From contig NC_080717.1 in NCBI RefSeq assembly GCF_019097595.1, positions 13,262,336 through 13,326,335 of the forward strand: a stretch of 64,000 nt of DNA, read 5' to 3'. Below the pieces are notes generated by a model, which worked only from the letters and a program-made list of their open reading frames with translations, searched no databases and was not told the origin of the DNA. How positions within the stretch are numbered: position 1 is the stretch's first letter; every line of letters starts with the position of its first letter. This DNA is from Hemibagrus wyckioides. Taxonomy: Eukaryota; Chordata; Actinopteri; Siluriformes; Bagridae. Made by a program: the position numbers and the translations under genes. This document shows, piece by piece, positions 36,795-49,225 of this stretch.

Positions 36795-38010
36795 GGCTGT
36801 TCATCAGCTGATCAAATGTTTAAGACCATAGGCCAAAAAAACCCACAACAGAACTAAAATTGTCAAAAAAGGACTTAGTAGTGAGAAGCCACACCCTTCT
36901 TTCTGATTACTTTAAATGTACGTTTTCGGCATGCTTGATGTGACTGTTTCCAGGAGGCTGGTGCGAAAGGTGTTCCATGTGGTGAAGATGGATTCATGAA
37001 GGGCATGGTCTGTAACTGATGTCTGTTTTTGTAAACCTCCCTTGCCATCCATCTCCAAATGTTCTCAATGGAATTTAGATCAGGGGAGCACACAGGATGG
37101 TCCAAAAGAGCAATGTTATTCTCCTGAAAGAAGTCCTTCATCAGGCATACGTTGTGAACTGCAGTGTTGTTCTGTTGAAAGACCCATTCATTACCGCACA
37201 GATGGGCCCTCAGTCAAGAGGGATGCCTGCTGCAACATGTCCACATAGCCAGCCACCGTTTGATGCCCCTGCACAACCTGAAGCTCCATTTTCCCATTGA
37301 AGGAAAAAGCCCAGATCATGATGGAGCCTCCTCCACTGTGCAATATAGAAAACATCTCCAGTGAGATCTCCTTGTCATGCCAGTAATGTTGGAAGCCATC
37401 AGGACCATCCAGGTTGAATTTTTTTCTCATCAGAGAATACAACTTTCTTCCACCTTTCAGTCTCATGTTTGATACTTCCTTGCATATTCCAAATGGGCAA
37501 GTTTGTGGCATGGGAGGAGACGTGGCCATTGAAGACATTTTTTGTTCTTTAAGCCCTTCTCTCACAGATGCTGTCTTATAGTTATTGGGCTGCAGTCAGC
37601 ATCAGTAAGGGCAACGTTCAGTCTGTGTCTTGACAGACAGCCTGCCAGATTCTCCTGCTCAGTGCAGGTGAAATTTTTTGGGGTCTACCACTTGACCTTT
37701 TTGTCCCATAACTCTCAGGATCTTTTAAGACATTTAAAATGACTGTCTTGCTTGTGCAGCTCAACAATCCTGCCACGTTCAAAGACAGCAAACCTTTTTG
37801 CCTTTGTGTTCAGGAGGTCATGACAGTGTGACTGCCTTTTTAAGGCTATTGTCTTAAACTTATGGACCAGCTGATGATCTGCCGGTTTGAGTTTAAATTC
37901 AGTTTTCAATAAATTGCCTGCTCTTTTTTTTGTCTCTTGCTCTTGTTTCTTCTTTAGGCATTTTGAAGCAGATCTTACAACCTGGTTACAATCCACCAGT
38001 GCAAAATGTG
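36795..38010 (-). mobile_element. Tc1-like DNA transposon, degenerate
   Basis: Three minus-strand frames follow in transposase order. 37715-37996 has the N-terminal helix-turn-helix start (FERGRIVELHKQ). 37191-37565 has KKFNLDGPDGFQHYWHD, followed by GGGSIMIWAFSFNGKMELQ. 36875-37141 has LLDHPVCSPDLNSIENIWRW, where the Glu of the DD34E triad sits. The middle (about 37570-37710) is deleted and shifted. The ends contain GATCAAATGTTTAAGACCAT at the left. Such enzymes cut and paste at TA; this one is dead. Confidence 0.85.
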
Positions 38011-38054
38011 AATACCTGTAATGTTTCCCCTGGACTTAAGATTTTGTTCAGGAG

Positions 38055-38917
38055 TGTGTATACCAATGAGCCATAACATTATGACCTGCCTCATATTGTG
38101 TTGGTCCCCCTTTAGTCCCCCATAGATCAGACTTGTTTGTTCAGCACATCCCACAGATGCTCAATTGGATTGAAATCTGGGGAATTTGGAGGCCAAGTCA
38201 ACACCTTGAACTCGTTGTTGTGCTCATCAAACCATTCCTGAACCATTTTTGCTTTGTGGTACAGCCCATTATCCTGCTGAAAGAGGCCACAGCTATCAGG
38301 GAATACTGTTTCCATGAAAGGGTGTACGTGGTTTGCATCAATGCTTAGGTAGGTGGTACGTGCCAAAGTAACATACATATGGATGGCAGGACCCAAGGTT
38401 TCCCAGCAAAACATTGCCCATAGCTTGACATTGCCTCTGCTGGCTTGACTTCTTCCAACTGTGCATTCTGGTGCTATGTGTTCCCCAGATGATGCACATG
38501 CACCCAGCCATCCACATGATTTAAAATAAAATGTGATTCATCAAACTAGGCCACCTTCTTCCATTGCTCTGTGGTCCAGTTCTGATGCTCACATGCCCAT
38601 TGGCGCTTTCGGCGGTGCACGGGGGCCAGCATGGGCACCCTGACTGGTCTGCAGCTATGCAGCCCCATACACAACTGTGATGCACTGTGTATGCTGACAG
38701 CTTTCTATCAGGACGAGCATTTGGTTTAAAGCAACAGTGTCTCATCTGTTGGATCGGACCACACAGGCCAGTCTTCACTCCCCATGTGTATCAGTGAGCC
38801 TTGGCCGCCCATGACCCTGTTACCACTGTTCCATTCTTGGACCACTTTTGATAGATACTGACCATTGCAGACCGGGAACACCCCACATGAGCTGCAGTTT
38901 CGGAGATGCTTTGATCC
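38055..38917 (-). mobile_element. second Tc1-like DNA transposon, degenerate
   Basis: The minus-strand frame 38127-38414 reads DSCGLFQQDNGLYHKAKMVQ (second catalytic Asp) and LTWPPNSPDFNPIEHLWDVL (catalytic Glu). The upstream frame 38521-38778 is cysteine-rich because of a frameshift within the same gene. The left end starts AATGAGCCATAACATTATGA. The right border is where homology passes into DIRS sequence near 38917. It is the same family as the relic at 25262-25990. Confidence 0.85.
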
Positions 38918-40005
38918 AGTTGAGTACGAGCTTGACACCACTTTGAGACAATCTGGTAGTGTGGAAGCTCTGAAAAAAGGGTACAGGTTTGCCTCCTGTC
39001 CTCCTTCGTTTCAGGATCTGTTGCCCATTGTCACTGGAGAACACCAAACCGTGTTCCTCCAAGAGGAACTAATCTCCCTTCTGAGGAAAGGGGCCATAGA
39101 ACATGTTCCCCTCCCAGATCGAGTCTCAGGCTTTTACAGCCAGTATTTTGTTGTTCCCAAGAAAGATGGGGGCTGCGTTCAATTTTAGACCCGCAGGCTC
39201 AAGTTCAAGATGCTCAAACTAATTGTGACGCAGATCAGGTCTGAAGACTTGTTTTGACAATAGACCTCAAAGATGCCTATTTTCACAGAGCACAGACCGG
39301 TCTGCCTTCACGCCTCCTGTTCAGGTTGGTGCAGCAGATTCTGCTCTGAGCAGAGACCAGTTTGCTCTTGCTAAAAGTGATTTTTATCCCAGGGCATGTA
39401 AATCAGGATGCAGACTTCCTGTAGAGGCAGGTGCTGAGATCTGGGGAGTGGCGTCTCCTTCTGCAAGTGGTGGAGAACATTTGGAAAATTTTTTACTGGG
39501 AGAAAATGGATCTATACACCTCTGAAGAGTCGACCCACTGTCCGCTATGCTTTTCTCTTTCTCACCCGGCCCCTCTGGACCTGTATGCTCTAGTACAGAC
39601 ATGGAAGAGGCTCTCCCCCACCTTTCCTCCGATAGCTCTGCTCCCAGAAGCCCTAGCCAGAATATACTACAATTGAGTCCACCTTCTTCTAGTGGCCCCT
39701 CATTGGCCCACTTGAGTTTGGATTGCAGATCTAGTCACCCTTCTAAACGGCACTCCTTGGGAGATTCACCTGAATCTCAGAGCTCACTCCACTAGTCAGA
39801 GCATGCTCCACAAGGAGTATCTCCTCATTCAGCACCCTGACCAGGGGAGTTACCCTCCAAGAAATCTGTTCTGAAGGCTGGTCCTCTCTGCACACCTTTA
39901 CCCAGTTCTATAACCTGGACTTGGACCCCACTCCAGGGTCTCAGGTCCTTCAGGGCTAACTGATGCTCTTTTCTTGGTTTTCTCATGTTCACTCACAGCA
40001 CTTCA
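38918..40005 (+). mobile_element. DIRS-type retrotransposon, RT start and later part
   Basis: The plus-strand frame 38865-39188 reads GYRFASCPPSFQDLLPIVTG, LLRKGAIEHVPLPDRVSGFY and SQYFVVPKKDGG, then across a stop TIDLKDAYFH (first catalytic Asp, about 39260-39280). This is the DIRS RT start. A deletion of the rest of RT leads to LRSGEWRLLLQVVENIWKIF and SPTFPPIALLPEALARIYY (39431-39676), the region before the tyrosine recombinase in fish DIRS elements. DIRS elements integrate with a tyrosine recombinase, not a DDE integrase; that gene is not legible here. Confidence 0.75.
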
Positions 40006-40458
40006 CTTTTTCCACATTGTTATAGTACGGCCTTATTCCAAAATGGATTAAATTAATTTCCTTAAAATTCTACAAACAATACCTTTTGAAGAAATCTTAG
40101 AAAAATATCACATGGGCTTAAGTATTCACAGCCTTTGCTCAACACTTTGTTGAAGCACCTTTGGCAATAATTACAGCCACAAGTATGATGATACAAGCTT
40201 GACACACCAGTTTTAGGCAGTTTCTCTCATTCTTCTTTGCATTCTTAAGCTCCATCAGGTTGGATGTGGAGCATCAGTGCACAGCCATTTTCAGATCTTT
40301 TTAGAGATGTTCAATCAGGTTTAAGTCTGGGCTCTGGCTCAAGGTCATTCACAGAGTTGTCCCGTAGCCACTCCTTTGTTATCTTGGCTGTGTGCTTAGG
40401 CTTATTGTCCTGTTGGAAGATGAACTGTCACCCCAGTCTGAGGTCCAGAGCACTCTGG

Positions 40459-40650
<192 letters not shown>

Positions 40651-42668
40651 ATGTATGTATATTATAATTATATTATACAGGGTGTAACAGAACTGCAGGG
40701 TGGTGAAGTGTAGTGAGACATGAGTGTCCTAGCGGTGTAGTGTACAGTTCTGAAGATTTATGGTTGTGGGGGAAAAAATGGCCCTGAACCTGCTGGTTCT
40801 GGTGCGGATGGACCTGTATCTCTTCAACAGTTTGTGACTAGGGTGGGAGGTGTCCTTCATGATTTTGTGTGCTCTGCGCAGACATCTGCTTCAGTGAAGA
40901 CTCAGGGGCAGGTACTATAGTTGGGTGCCAACGATGCTTTGGGTGGTTTTCATGACCTTTTGCAGTGATTTCTTTTCATACACTGTGGAGCTGCCCTACC
41001 ACAGATGGAGCTCATCAAGATGCTCTCAATAATGCACCAGTAAAAGTTGGTCAGGATCTTGGGGGATAGGTGACCTTTTTTTGAATCTTCTCAGGAAGTA
41101 AAGACACTTAGAGCTGAGGTGTTCTGATGCCAAGACAAATCCTCAGAGATGTGGACATCCAGGAACTTAAAGTTGGAGACACACTCTACTTCAGACCCAT
41201 TGATGTAGATAGGGGAGTGTCTGCTGCTGTTAGATTTCCAGAAGTCCACAATGAGCTCTTTGGTCTTCATGGCATTGAGGGTGAGGTTGTTCATGGAACA
41301 CCATGCTGACAGGCTTTGGATCTCCTCCCTGTAGGCAGATTCATTATTGTTGCTGATTTGGCCAACAACTGTGGTATCATCTGCATATTTGATGAAGGTG
41401 TTATGCCATGGAACACAGTCATTGGTGATCAGGGAGTAGAGCACTGGGCTCAGCACACAGCCTTGTGGGATGCCAGTGTTCAGGATGAGGGTTGAGGATA
41501 TGTGATTACCCAATGTTACAGACTGAGGTCTATTCGTTAGGAAGTCCATAATCCAACTGCATATGGATGTGCAAATACCCAGGGCACTGATCTTAGCAAT
41601 CGGTTTACTAGGGATGACTGTATTAAAAGCAGAGCTGAAGTCAATGAACTCTGAATATCCGTATTGTTATTGTACAGATGGATGAAAGCTGTTTGAATGA
41701 CAGTGTGAATGGCAATGGAAATGGCATCCTCTGTTAACCTATTCGGATGGTAGGCAAACTGCTGTGGGTCCAGTGTAGGTGGGAGACACGCTATGAGGTG
41801 ACCTTGAACCAGCCTCTCAAAGCACTTCATATCATTGGGGGTGAGTGCAACAGGGCAGAAATCATTCAGACACTCTACAGAAGAATGCTTGGGCACTGGT
41901 ATAATGGTTGTAGTCTTCAGACATGTGGGAACAGTGGCCTGGGCCAGTGACAAGTTGAAAATGTCAGTGAAGACATGTACCAGTTGGTACCCCAAGTCCT
42001 GAGCACACATCCGTGTATGCCATCAGGACCAGCTGACTTATGTGAATCTACTCTGCTCAGTGCTGAGTGTACTGTTGTGGACAGTGATATTGGTTGAACA
42101 ACCGTGGAGGAGCCAGCATTTCTGCTGTGGTGTATGACGCCTTTGTCGAAGCAAGCAAAGAAGTGGTTGAGCTCGTCTGGGAGGAAGGCATTGCTGGTTG
42201 GTAGAGACTGTATTGAAGGTTTGTGGTCAGTGATGGTCTGGATGCCTTTCCACATGCGTCTTGAGTCAGAGTTTCTGTGGAAGTGCTCCTTGATGCACAG
42301 TTTATGTGCATGCTTGGCTTTCCTAATGCCCCTTTTCAGGTTCTGCTGTAATACTCAGCTTCCCCAGATTTTAAAGCAGCATCTCTTGCTTTCAGCAAAA
42401 GGTGGACCTCAGCGTTCATCCATGGCTTCTGATTAGGAAAGTGTTTCACATGTTTGACAGTGGTGATGTGACGTTGTCAATACACGCATTGATATGGTCC
42501 AGTACAGATGATGTATAGATGTTGATGTCTGTTTGTGCATCTGAGGTGGCCTTTGATGCAAACATGCTCCAGTCAGTGTCTTGTTGCTGTAGTGAGAAAA
42601 TGCCCCTCACTGGCCATACCTTCATCATCTTCACTGATGGCTTCACACGTTTGATGAGTGGTGAAACC
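40651..42668 (-). mobile_element. LINE-D: Rex1-like LINE, RT portion, inserted in a Tc1 element
   Basis: Minus-strand frames 41917-42255, 41537-42010 and 41091-41549 form one [121 protein letters not shown] (the DD box intact) and [15 protein letters not shown]. Frameshifts separate them and the endonuclease is absent. The last part (40680-41090) retains the degraded C-terminal region and 3' UTR. Confidence 0.88.
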
Positions 42669-43352
42669 ATCATAGATGGTTGTTCTTCTGGAAGGTTCTC
42701 CTCTTCACAAAGAAACAGTGGAGCTCTTTCAGAGTGACCATCGGGTTCTTGGCGACCTCCCGGACTAAGGCCATTTTCCCCCAAATGCTTAGTTTGGTCA
42801 GGTGGCCTGCTCTAGGAAGAGTCCCAGTGGTTCTAAACTTCTTCCATATATGGATGATGAAGGCCACTGTGCATTGGGATCTTCAATGCTGCAGAATTTT
42901 TTCTGTACTCTTCCCCAGGTCTGTGTCTCCAAACGAGGTCTACAAACAATTCCTTGGACTTCATGTCTTGGTTTGTGCTTTGACATGCACTGTTAACTGT
43001 GGGACCTTATATAGACACATGTGTGCCTTTCCAAATCATGCCCAATCAACTGAATTTACCACAGGTGGACTCCAATCAAGTTATAGAAACACCTCAAGGA
43101 TGGTCAGTGGAAACAAGATGCACCTGAGCTCAATTTTTTAGTGTCATGGAAAAGGCTGTGAATACTTATGTACATGTGAATCTTTTTTTTTAAATAAATT
43201 TGCAAAAATTTTAAACAAACTTCTTTCATGTTGTCATTATGGGGAATTGTTTGTAGAATTTTGAGGACAATAATGAATTAAATCCATTTTGGAATAAGGC
43301 TGTAATAAAACAAAATATGGAAAAAGTGCTGTGAATATTTTCCGGATGCACT

Positions 43353-43663
43353 GTATGTAACCTGTTTCACAGAGAAGGGAATGAGATGCTGCATTGCTTG
43401 CTGCACCCCAGGCATGCACTCGCTCTTCCTTCAGACAAGTAGGAACTGGAGTAATTATATGGACTTGTTGGTGCATATTCCCATCATGTGTCCTATCCAA
43501 TGTTCTTGGCATTTGTGCACACAGAGCTTCAGACACAACTTCCTCAATGAAGTGTTCCCTTAGTGTTAGCCATGACTCTGCATTGAGTTACCTTGAAAGA
43601 GAACTAATATTGAGCAGGTTTTCTGAGATAAAGAGGAATACATTTATCAAAGCATAAAACCGA
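43353..43663 (+). repeat. DIRS terminal repeat
   Basis: TGTAACCTGTTTCACAGAGA followed by AGGGAATGAGATGCTGC resembles the well-known start of the fish DIRS terminal repeat (TGTAACC...GAGAAGGGAACGAGACGCTGC). It directly follows the Tc1 right end, so it may be the continuation of the DIRS relic at 38918-40005. Confidence 0.55.
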
Positions 43664-43997
43664 TGTTGTACGTTAACCGAAGACCAGTAGAAGAGCGATC
43701 ACGGAGACTTGGAAGTATGTTGCAGGAATCTTTTATTGAAGATTAGAACACACTCAGAAGTGCTGTGGTCATCAAGGTCTCCACAGACAGACAAGAAACC
43801 TCTGGTATTTATACAGGTGGCTGTCCTTCAGGTTGTGTTAAAGCAGCCTCCTCATTTTCCCCTACCCCCTATTAGAGACTATGTTTACCCACTAAGATTT
43901 GCGACCCATTTGGTTGCGAGAAAGAACGTTTACGACCTTTCCCGAACAGGTTAGTGAGCCTTCCTCTGCGAGAACACAAGAAAATTTGTTTCCCACA
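43664..43997 (-). repeat. ERV-2 3' LTR
   Basis: On the minus strand it starts TGTGGGAAAC and ends TACAACA. It carries a TATAAATA box near 43804-43812 and an AATAAA signal near 43732-43738. It differs from the other LTR by a handful of substitutions and two short indels (6 and about 14 bases). Confidence 0.95.
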
Positions 43998-44010
43998 ATT
44001 CCCCCTTTGA
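43998..44010 (-). promoter_or_regulatory. ERV-2 polypurine tract
   Basis: The minus strand reads TCAAAGGGGGAAT directly before the 3' LTR, the primer for plus-strand DNA synthesis. Confidence 0.85.
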
Positions 44011-44806
44011 GAGTTCCCTTATAAACTCTCATAACTGTAATAAATTTTCAGGGGTAGTATGTTTTAACTTTAACAGTTGACGCATTTCTATAATGTGGTT
44101 TATCTGTCTGTCATATGCAACATATGAATACCTCACAGCATACATAGCCTAAAAGTAAAATTAAGAGAAGGTACCTGACAAAAACGGCGGTTTCTTTAAT
44201 CCATGACCATGATTGACCAAAAAGAATCTCCAAACCATGAGGAATTTTCCATTATCATATTATGAGTTTTATAGATATGATGTAGTCCAAGCACACTTTA
44301 AACTCTATGAGGCAGATTTTTCAACTTTTGGTGTGCTAAAGTGTCAGATGTCTTCAGTGGCTGCAGATTCCCTCTGATAATGTTCTCTTCCTCTGTTTAT
44401 GGTGGCCCTCTATAGATGTATGTGGTGAACTTCGCTTGCAGGTGTAGCAGTGATGAGTTCTGGAATGACCCCCTGCAAATACAAAATGAAAAACAAGAGA
44501 AGAAAAAAACACGAGAAAAAATCCAAAACACAAACAGTCCAACACACACAAACAGAAAAAACAAACAAATAAAAATATTTTTTTTTACATCTCAGATGTT
44601 ATGCTGTCTTTGATCGTATAGCAGATTGTGTCTGTAAGAGTAGTTCCTTGCCCTAATCATCACATATACCCTGACACCTATGGACCAGTCAAGGTGGGGA
44701 ATAATCTAAAAAGGGAAAACCTATGAGAGAATCTTTGCCTTTGGGTAACCCCCGAAGCCTATTGCAGATCGGTTCTTTCCTCTGGCTCCTTTCTGGTCCG
44801 TGTGTC
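44011..44806 (-). other. ERV-2 region between integrase and 3' LTR, no env
   Basis: About 800 bases hold no frame with signal peptide, sequons or membrane anchor. A 65-codon frame at 44354-44551 starts hydrophobic and cysteine-rich but has no env features. Env has been lost or was never present. Confidence 0.6.
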
Positions 44807-45805
44807 CTAGTCTGCCCCTACAGGTGGTTGAACTACCTTACAGTGGGAAATGGGAGTCCATGTTTTTTTTCCATGACACAATACTGCTGCAGCCATTACT
44901 AATAACACCTGGTATGGTCCCTGCCATTTAGGTTCCAGTGGCTTGCTCTTAAATGATCTTATCATTACCCATTGTCCGGGAATAACAGCATGACCGCCCT
45001 CGGGAGGTGGCTCCCAACAAGCACCTACTCTGTCTCTGGCCATCTCTACTGCCTTAGAAAGATTTTCATAGTATGTGATAAGAGCATCTGATGCTATGTG
45101 TACATTGGCACTTCTAAGATCAATAGCTCCTGGCATAGACATAGGATGCCCTGTTATTATTTCATGAGGGCTAAGCCCAACAGACCGGTTGGGGGATGCT
45201 CTGATGCTGCAGAGTACTGCAGGAAGAGCTTCAACCCAGGGTATTCCTTCTTGATGCATTTTACTCAGTCTGGTCTTTATTGTCCTATTAGCTCGTTCAA
45301 CTTGCCCTGAGGCTTGTGGTCTATATGGACAATGCAAATTCCACTTAACCTTGAGCATCCTTGCCACTTCTTTAACTACTTCACCTGTGAAGTGTGTACC
45401 TTGATCAGAGTCAATAGTGTCAGGCAGACCCCATCTGGGGATAAAGTCACTGACAAGGCATTTAGCTGTATGTGTGGCAGTGGCTCGAATGGTGGGATAG
45501 GCTTCTACCCATCTGGAGAATTTGTCTACCACTATCAAGACATCAGTTTTTCCTCTGCATCATGGTAATGATATGTAGTCAACCTGCAGTTGCCGAAAAG
45601 GCCCTGGTGGGGCTGGAGTGTGTGCTGCTGGTGTGACTGTTGCTAGGACATCATTATTCTGCTGACATGCAACACATCTTTTTGCTGTCTCTGTCGCTAC
45701 TGCTCTGAAAGCTGGGTTCCACCACTGATTAGAAAATTGGTGAACCATTGCTGTTGGATTAATGTGTCCTAAGTTGTGTAGCTGTTGGGCCAGATAGGGT
45801 AACAA
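44807..45805 (-). pseudogene. ERV-2 integrase
   Basis: The minus-strand frame 45560-45805 has the HHCC zinc domain (HNLGH, then CVACQQ) and LQVDYISLP (first catalytic Asp). After a frameshift near 45550 the frame 44807-45538 continues: VVDKFSRWVEAYP, DSDQGTHFTG (second Asp), RPQASGQVERANRTIK (Glu), and a C-terminal domain with PGQWVMIRSF and W.GPYQVLL. All three acidic residues are present. One frameshift is the only clear lesion. It would join viral DNA to chromosomal DNA in the nucleus. Confidence 0.9.
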
Positions 45806-46640
45806 AGACTCAGGTGTGACCTATCTTCCCCCTTTGACCCAACAGCCTGATGAATCAACTTTAGCCCCCTTGTCTAGCCATGTCCAAGCTTCATAAAGTG
45901 GAACATCTTTATACAGATTACTGAGTGAATCTGGGGGCACAGCAACACTTTGAGCTGTCTTGCCAGCACACCTAAACAGGCTTGTTTAGCAGCTGTGTCT
46001 GCAAGAGCATTACCTTTTGCTTCTTCAGAGTTAATTGTAGCATGTGCTTTCACTTTTATTACAGCTAGATGTTTAGGAAGTGTCATAGCAAATAGTAGGT
46101 CTTTGACTAAGTCAGCATGCTTTATAGGTGTCCCAGAAGATGTGAGGAACTGATGACTTAGCCATATAATTCCAAAATCATGAACCACTCCAAAAGCAAA
46201 TCTAGAGTCAGTATAAACATTTGCTGTTGAGCCTGATGCTAACACATGCTCTGGTCAATGCTATCAATTCTGCAGCTTGTGCAGAAAAGTGATCTGGCAA
46301 CCGGCCTGAAGCTACTACTTCAGTCAAGGTGGCAATGGCTTATCCTGCCTGTCTGTTTCCTTTAAGGACTTGTGCAGAACCATCAACAAACAATTCAAAA
46401 TCTGCATTCTTTAGGGGTGTCTCTGCAATTATACTCGGAGATGAGTGTGTAAGCATAACACAATCATGAGTCACCTCATTCTCATCCTCTTCAGAAACAT
46501 CAGTCCTTGCGAACATCATACAAGAGGATGGATTAGTGACTGGGGCATGTTGCAAAATTATATTTGGGGCTGTTACTGTGGCTAACCAATTTCCCCAACG
46601 TGAGGAGGTGACAGAAGTGATTTTAGCTTGATTCATTAAG
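45806..46640 (-). pseudogene. ERV-2 RNase H
   Basis: The frame 46340-46636 contains FELFVDGSAQV (first Asp). The frame 45874-46245 contains VYTDSRFAFGVVHDFG (Asp) and KGNALADTAAKQA (last Asp). A frameshift near 46250-46340 separates them. The order matches the RNase H of ERV-1. Confidence 0.87.
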
Positions 46641-47757
46641 GCAGATACTGCGTGTGGTCATCTTACAGTTAAAGTCTGTCCCAACACAATACCTGAACAG
46701 GCTAGTAAGGCTAGGTGAACTGCCTGTACTGCTCTAAGACATGGTCCCATACCCTGTGCAACTATATCCAGCTTATTATTTTAGAAAAATACTGAACTGG
46801 GCGCAAAATGCCACCATGATCCTGCATAAGGCATGCTGCCATGAATCCTAGGTTTTCATGGACATACAAAACAAATGGAATGTTTGGGGAATCCCTAAAG
46901 CGGGCACTTGACATAAAGCACTTTTTAGGGCATGGAATGCCTTAAGCTGTTTTTCTTCAAGACAAATAGAAGCAGTATCTTTAACAGTACCTTTTAGCAA
47001 GTCATAAAGTGGCTGAGCTAATGAGGCATACTCTTCAATCCAGGGTCTACAGTACCCTGCTGTACCTAAAAAGGATCTGAGTGTTTTTATGGTAGTGGGT
47101 GGAGGTTTTGTTTTAACTGCAGCTGCTCTATCAGGAGTTATGGCTCTAACCCCTGCCCCAATAGTTTGTCCCAGGAAAATGACCTGTTCTCTAGCAATTT
47201 GTGCCTTGTGAAAACTTCCTTTATGTCCTCGTTTATGTAAATAGTCTAACAAAGCTTCTAATTCAGATTTATGTATCTCATCATCGGGTGATGCAATTAA
47301 AATATCATCAACATACTGGATTAGAGTAGACTGTTTAACCGGACACTCTGGGTCAGATAAATCACGTCTGACTGCCTGACGATAAATGGTGGGAGAATTT
47401 TGAAATCCCTGAGGTAATCTTGTCCATTGGTACTGTTCAAAGTCAACTGTAAATGCTAACCAAGCTTGACTGTCAGGATGTACAGGTACAGAGAAAAACC
47501 ATTGGACATATCAATTACAGAAAATACTTTACAGTTTAACGGTAAATCATTGCAAACGGTGGATGGATCTGCAATTAAAGGAGTAATTTTTTCAATGTAT
47601 TTGTTCTCTATTCTGTAATCAACTGTGAGTCGCCATGTTCCATTTGCCTTCTTTATGGGCCATATTGGGGAGTTGGATGGGCTATAGGTTTTAACAATCA
47701 CTCCCTGTGACAACAATTTTTCTATTACAGGCTGGACCCCTTGCACAGCTTCTTTAC
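46641..47757 (-). pseudogene. ERV-2 reverse transcriptase
   Basis: The minus-strand frame 47456-47746 begins VQPVIEKLLSQGVI and passes NSPIWPIKKANGTWRLTVDY and FSVIDMSNGF (first catalytic Asp). The YVDD box is readable at about 47300-47320 in another frame. The frame 46848-47252 has the thumb (FLGQTIGAGVRAITPDRA) and GTAGYCRPWIEEYASLAQPL, ending in the connection domain. At least three frameshifts occur. It is upstream of and in line with RNase H. Confidence 0.88.
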
Positions 47758-48261
47758 TTAATGGGTATTGTTTGGTGGCCGGGGGAGAGTTTCCCGCCTA
47801 ACAGGTTCTATTGAGGTCAAAAGGCCACAGTCATCCTTATCTTTAGCCCAAATAGGATGATCTAGTAAGTGTTTATACCCAGGGGGCAGTGTATTACTAG
47901 CAGATGTTTGTGCTGAAGCAATTTTAATTGTGGCAGACTCTGAGGATATATCTAAGGTTAGATGTACTTGCCTTAGTAAATCCATTCCTAGTATAGGTCC
48001 GGTATTTAATGGAGCACATAGCAGTGGTGACACTAAAGATTTCGGGCCTAACTGTACTTCAATGGGGGAAGTTTCGTACAAAATAGCATCATTGCCTACT
48101 ACTCCTGTTAAACAAAGTTTAGTTTTCTGGTAAGGAATTTTCAGTTTATTTGCTAGGTCAATCGGAATTACAGTTATTTCAGCACCAGTATCTAAAAGAA
48201 AATCAACCTCCTTTTGTTGTATGGTACCTTTGACAAACAATCTTTTATTCCTCCAATTCAT
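47758..48261 (-). pseudogene. ERV-2 protease
   Basis: The 167-codon frame has VDFLLDTGAEITVIP, a retropepsin DTGA active site, then a flap region and ILGMDLL near its end. It overlaps the end of the gag-like frame by 17 bases, consistent with frameshift or readthrough expression. It ends close to the RT frame. No lesion is visible in this domain itself. Confidence 0.85.
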
Positions 48262-48660
48262 TGGACAGTGTTTCCACAGATGACTTTAGCATGCTGTTGT
48301 TAATTCTAAGAAATGCAATCTCATTCTTCATGTTGGCCTTTTCATCTTTCCAGATTGTTTCACTAGACTGGAAATTTCTTTTACAAATTAGCCCATCATT
48401 CAGTCTAGATTGAAGTTGCTCATTTTCAGCCTTTAACACATCTAGAGTCTTCTTAGTTACTTTGTATGCACCCAGAACTGCTTGAAGCGCATTGGCAATT
48501 TTTCCTTTTTTATTCTTAGGCATATTGGGATCATTTTAAAATTTGGCAATAGCCCACTCATAAGGCTTATCAACAATGTTCTCGATTCCATCGAACATTC
48601 CCTGAGAGCCATGCTTAGCGATGTACTTAACAATCAGCTCTTCCATTTTCACAATCTTAC
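48245..48660 (-). pseudogene. ERV-2 short gag-like frame, coiled coil
   Basis: On the minus strand a Met at about 48646 starts MEELIVKYIAKHGSQGMFDG and meets one stop (about 48536). The frame then resumes as MPKNKKGKIANALQAVLGAY, followed by a heptad-like helix with LKAENEQLQSRL and FLRINNSMLKSSVETLSNEL. The whole is about 135 codons, far below a normal gag. No major-homology-like capsid region and no zinc knuckle is present. It may be an internally deleted gag keeping only the N-terminal part. Confidence 0.6.
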
Positions 48661-48741
48661 TGAATTTATGAATTTAGTATGAACAACTTTAAAGACTACA
48701 CGTTATCTAGTTACTTTAAGATACCCGTTAGTGTATTTATT

Positions 48742-49105
48742 CACAGCTCCAGTACTTCGGACTCAAAATGAATAAACCACCACAATACGTTGGGCTTTTG
48801 AACTCGAAAGTCTCACTGTTTCAGACACAACCACACTCCGTCAGGCCTCAAGTCCAACTACAGTAACACTCACAGCTCACAAACAACTCTCACAAACAGT
48901 TTAAAAAGTAACATCATCACAGTATGTCGGACAAAACCACACTACGTCGGGTTTTTGTGTTATATTTTAAAACAATCAACTTTACCACAGTACTTTGGGC
49001 TTAAACTTAAGTTTTAAAAAACTGTCACAGTTCGTTGGACAAAACCACACTACTTCGGGTTATCGTTTTAAACTTCACAGAGCCGCGGTGCGTCGGGCTC
49101 ACTAC
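48742..49105 (-). repeat. ERV-2 leader: dispersed copies of a CACA-GTACGTCGGGCTT-like motif
   Basis: About nine variants occur in 360 bases, for instance CCACAATACGTTGGGCTT (48780), TCACAGTATGTCGGAC (48917), CCACACTACGTCGGGTTT (48938), CCACAGTACTTTGGGCTT (48985) and CCACACTACTTCGGGTTA (49046). Spacing is irregular (20-90 bases), and twice two copies form a close pair with ACAAAA between. Confidence 0.7.
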
Positions 49106-49225
49106 AGTTTCAGTTACTTTAGAAACTATCTAGTTATATTTCTGCTGTTTTATTACTTTTCCCTAATAAAACAACAACAACAAACAAAATAAAATAAAAT
49201 AAACCAACTTCTTTCCTAATAAAGA

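Noticed and set aside
48245..49110. CRISPR-like array because of repeated short motifs
   Set aside because: Spacing is irregular, motifs vary and the context is a vertebrate retroviral leader; there are no cas genes and no regular spacers.
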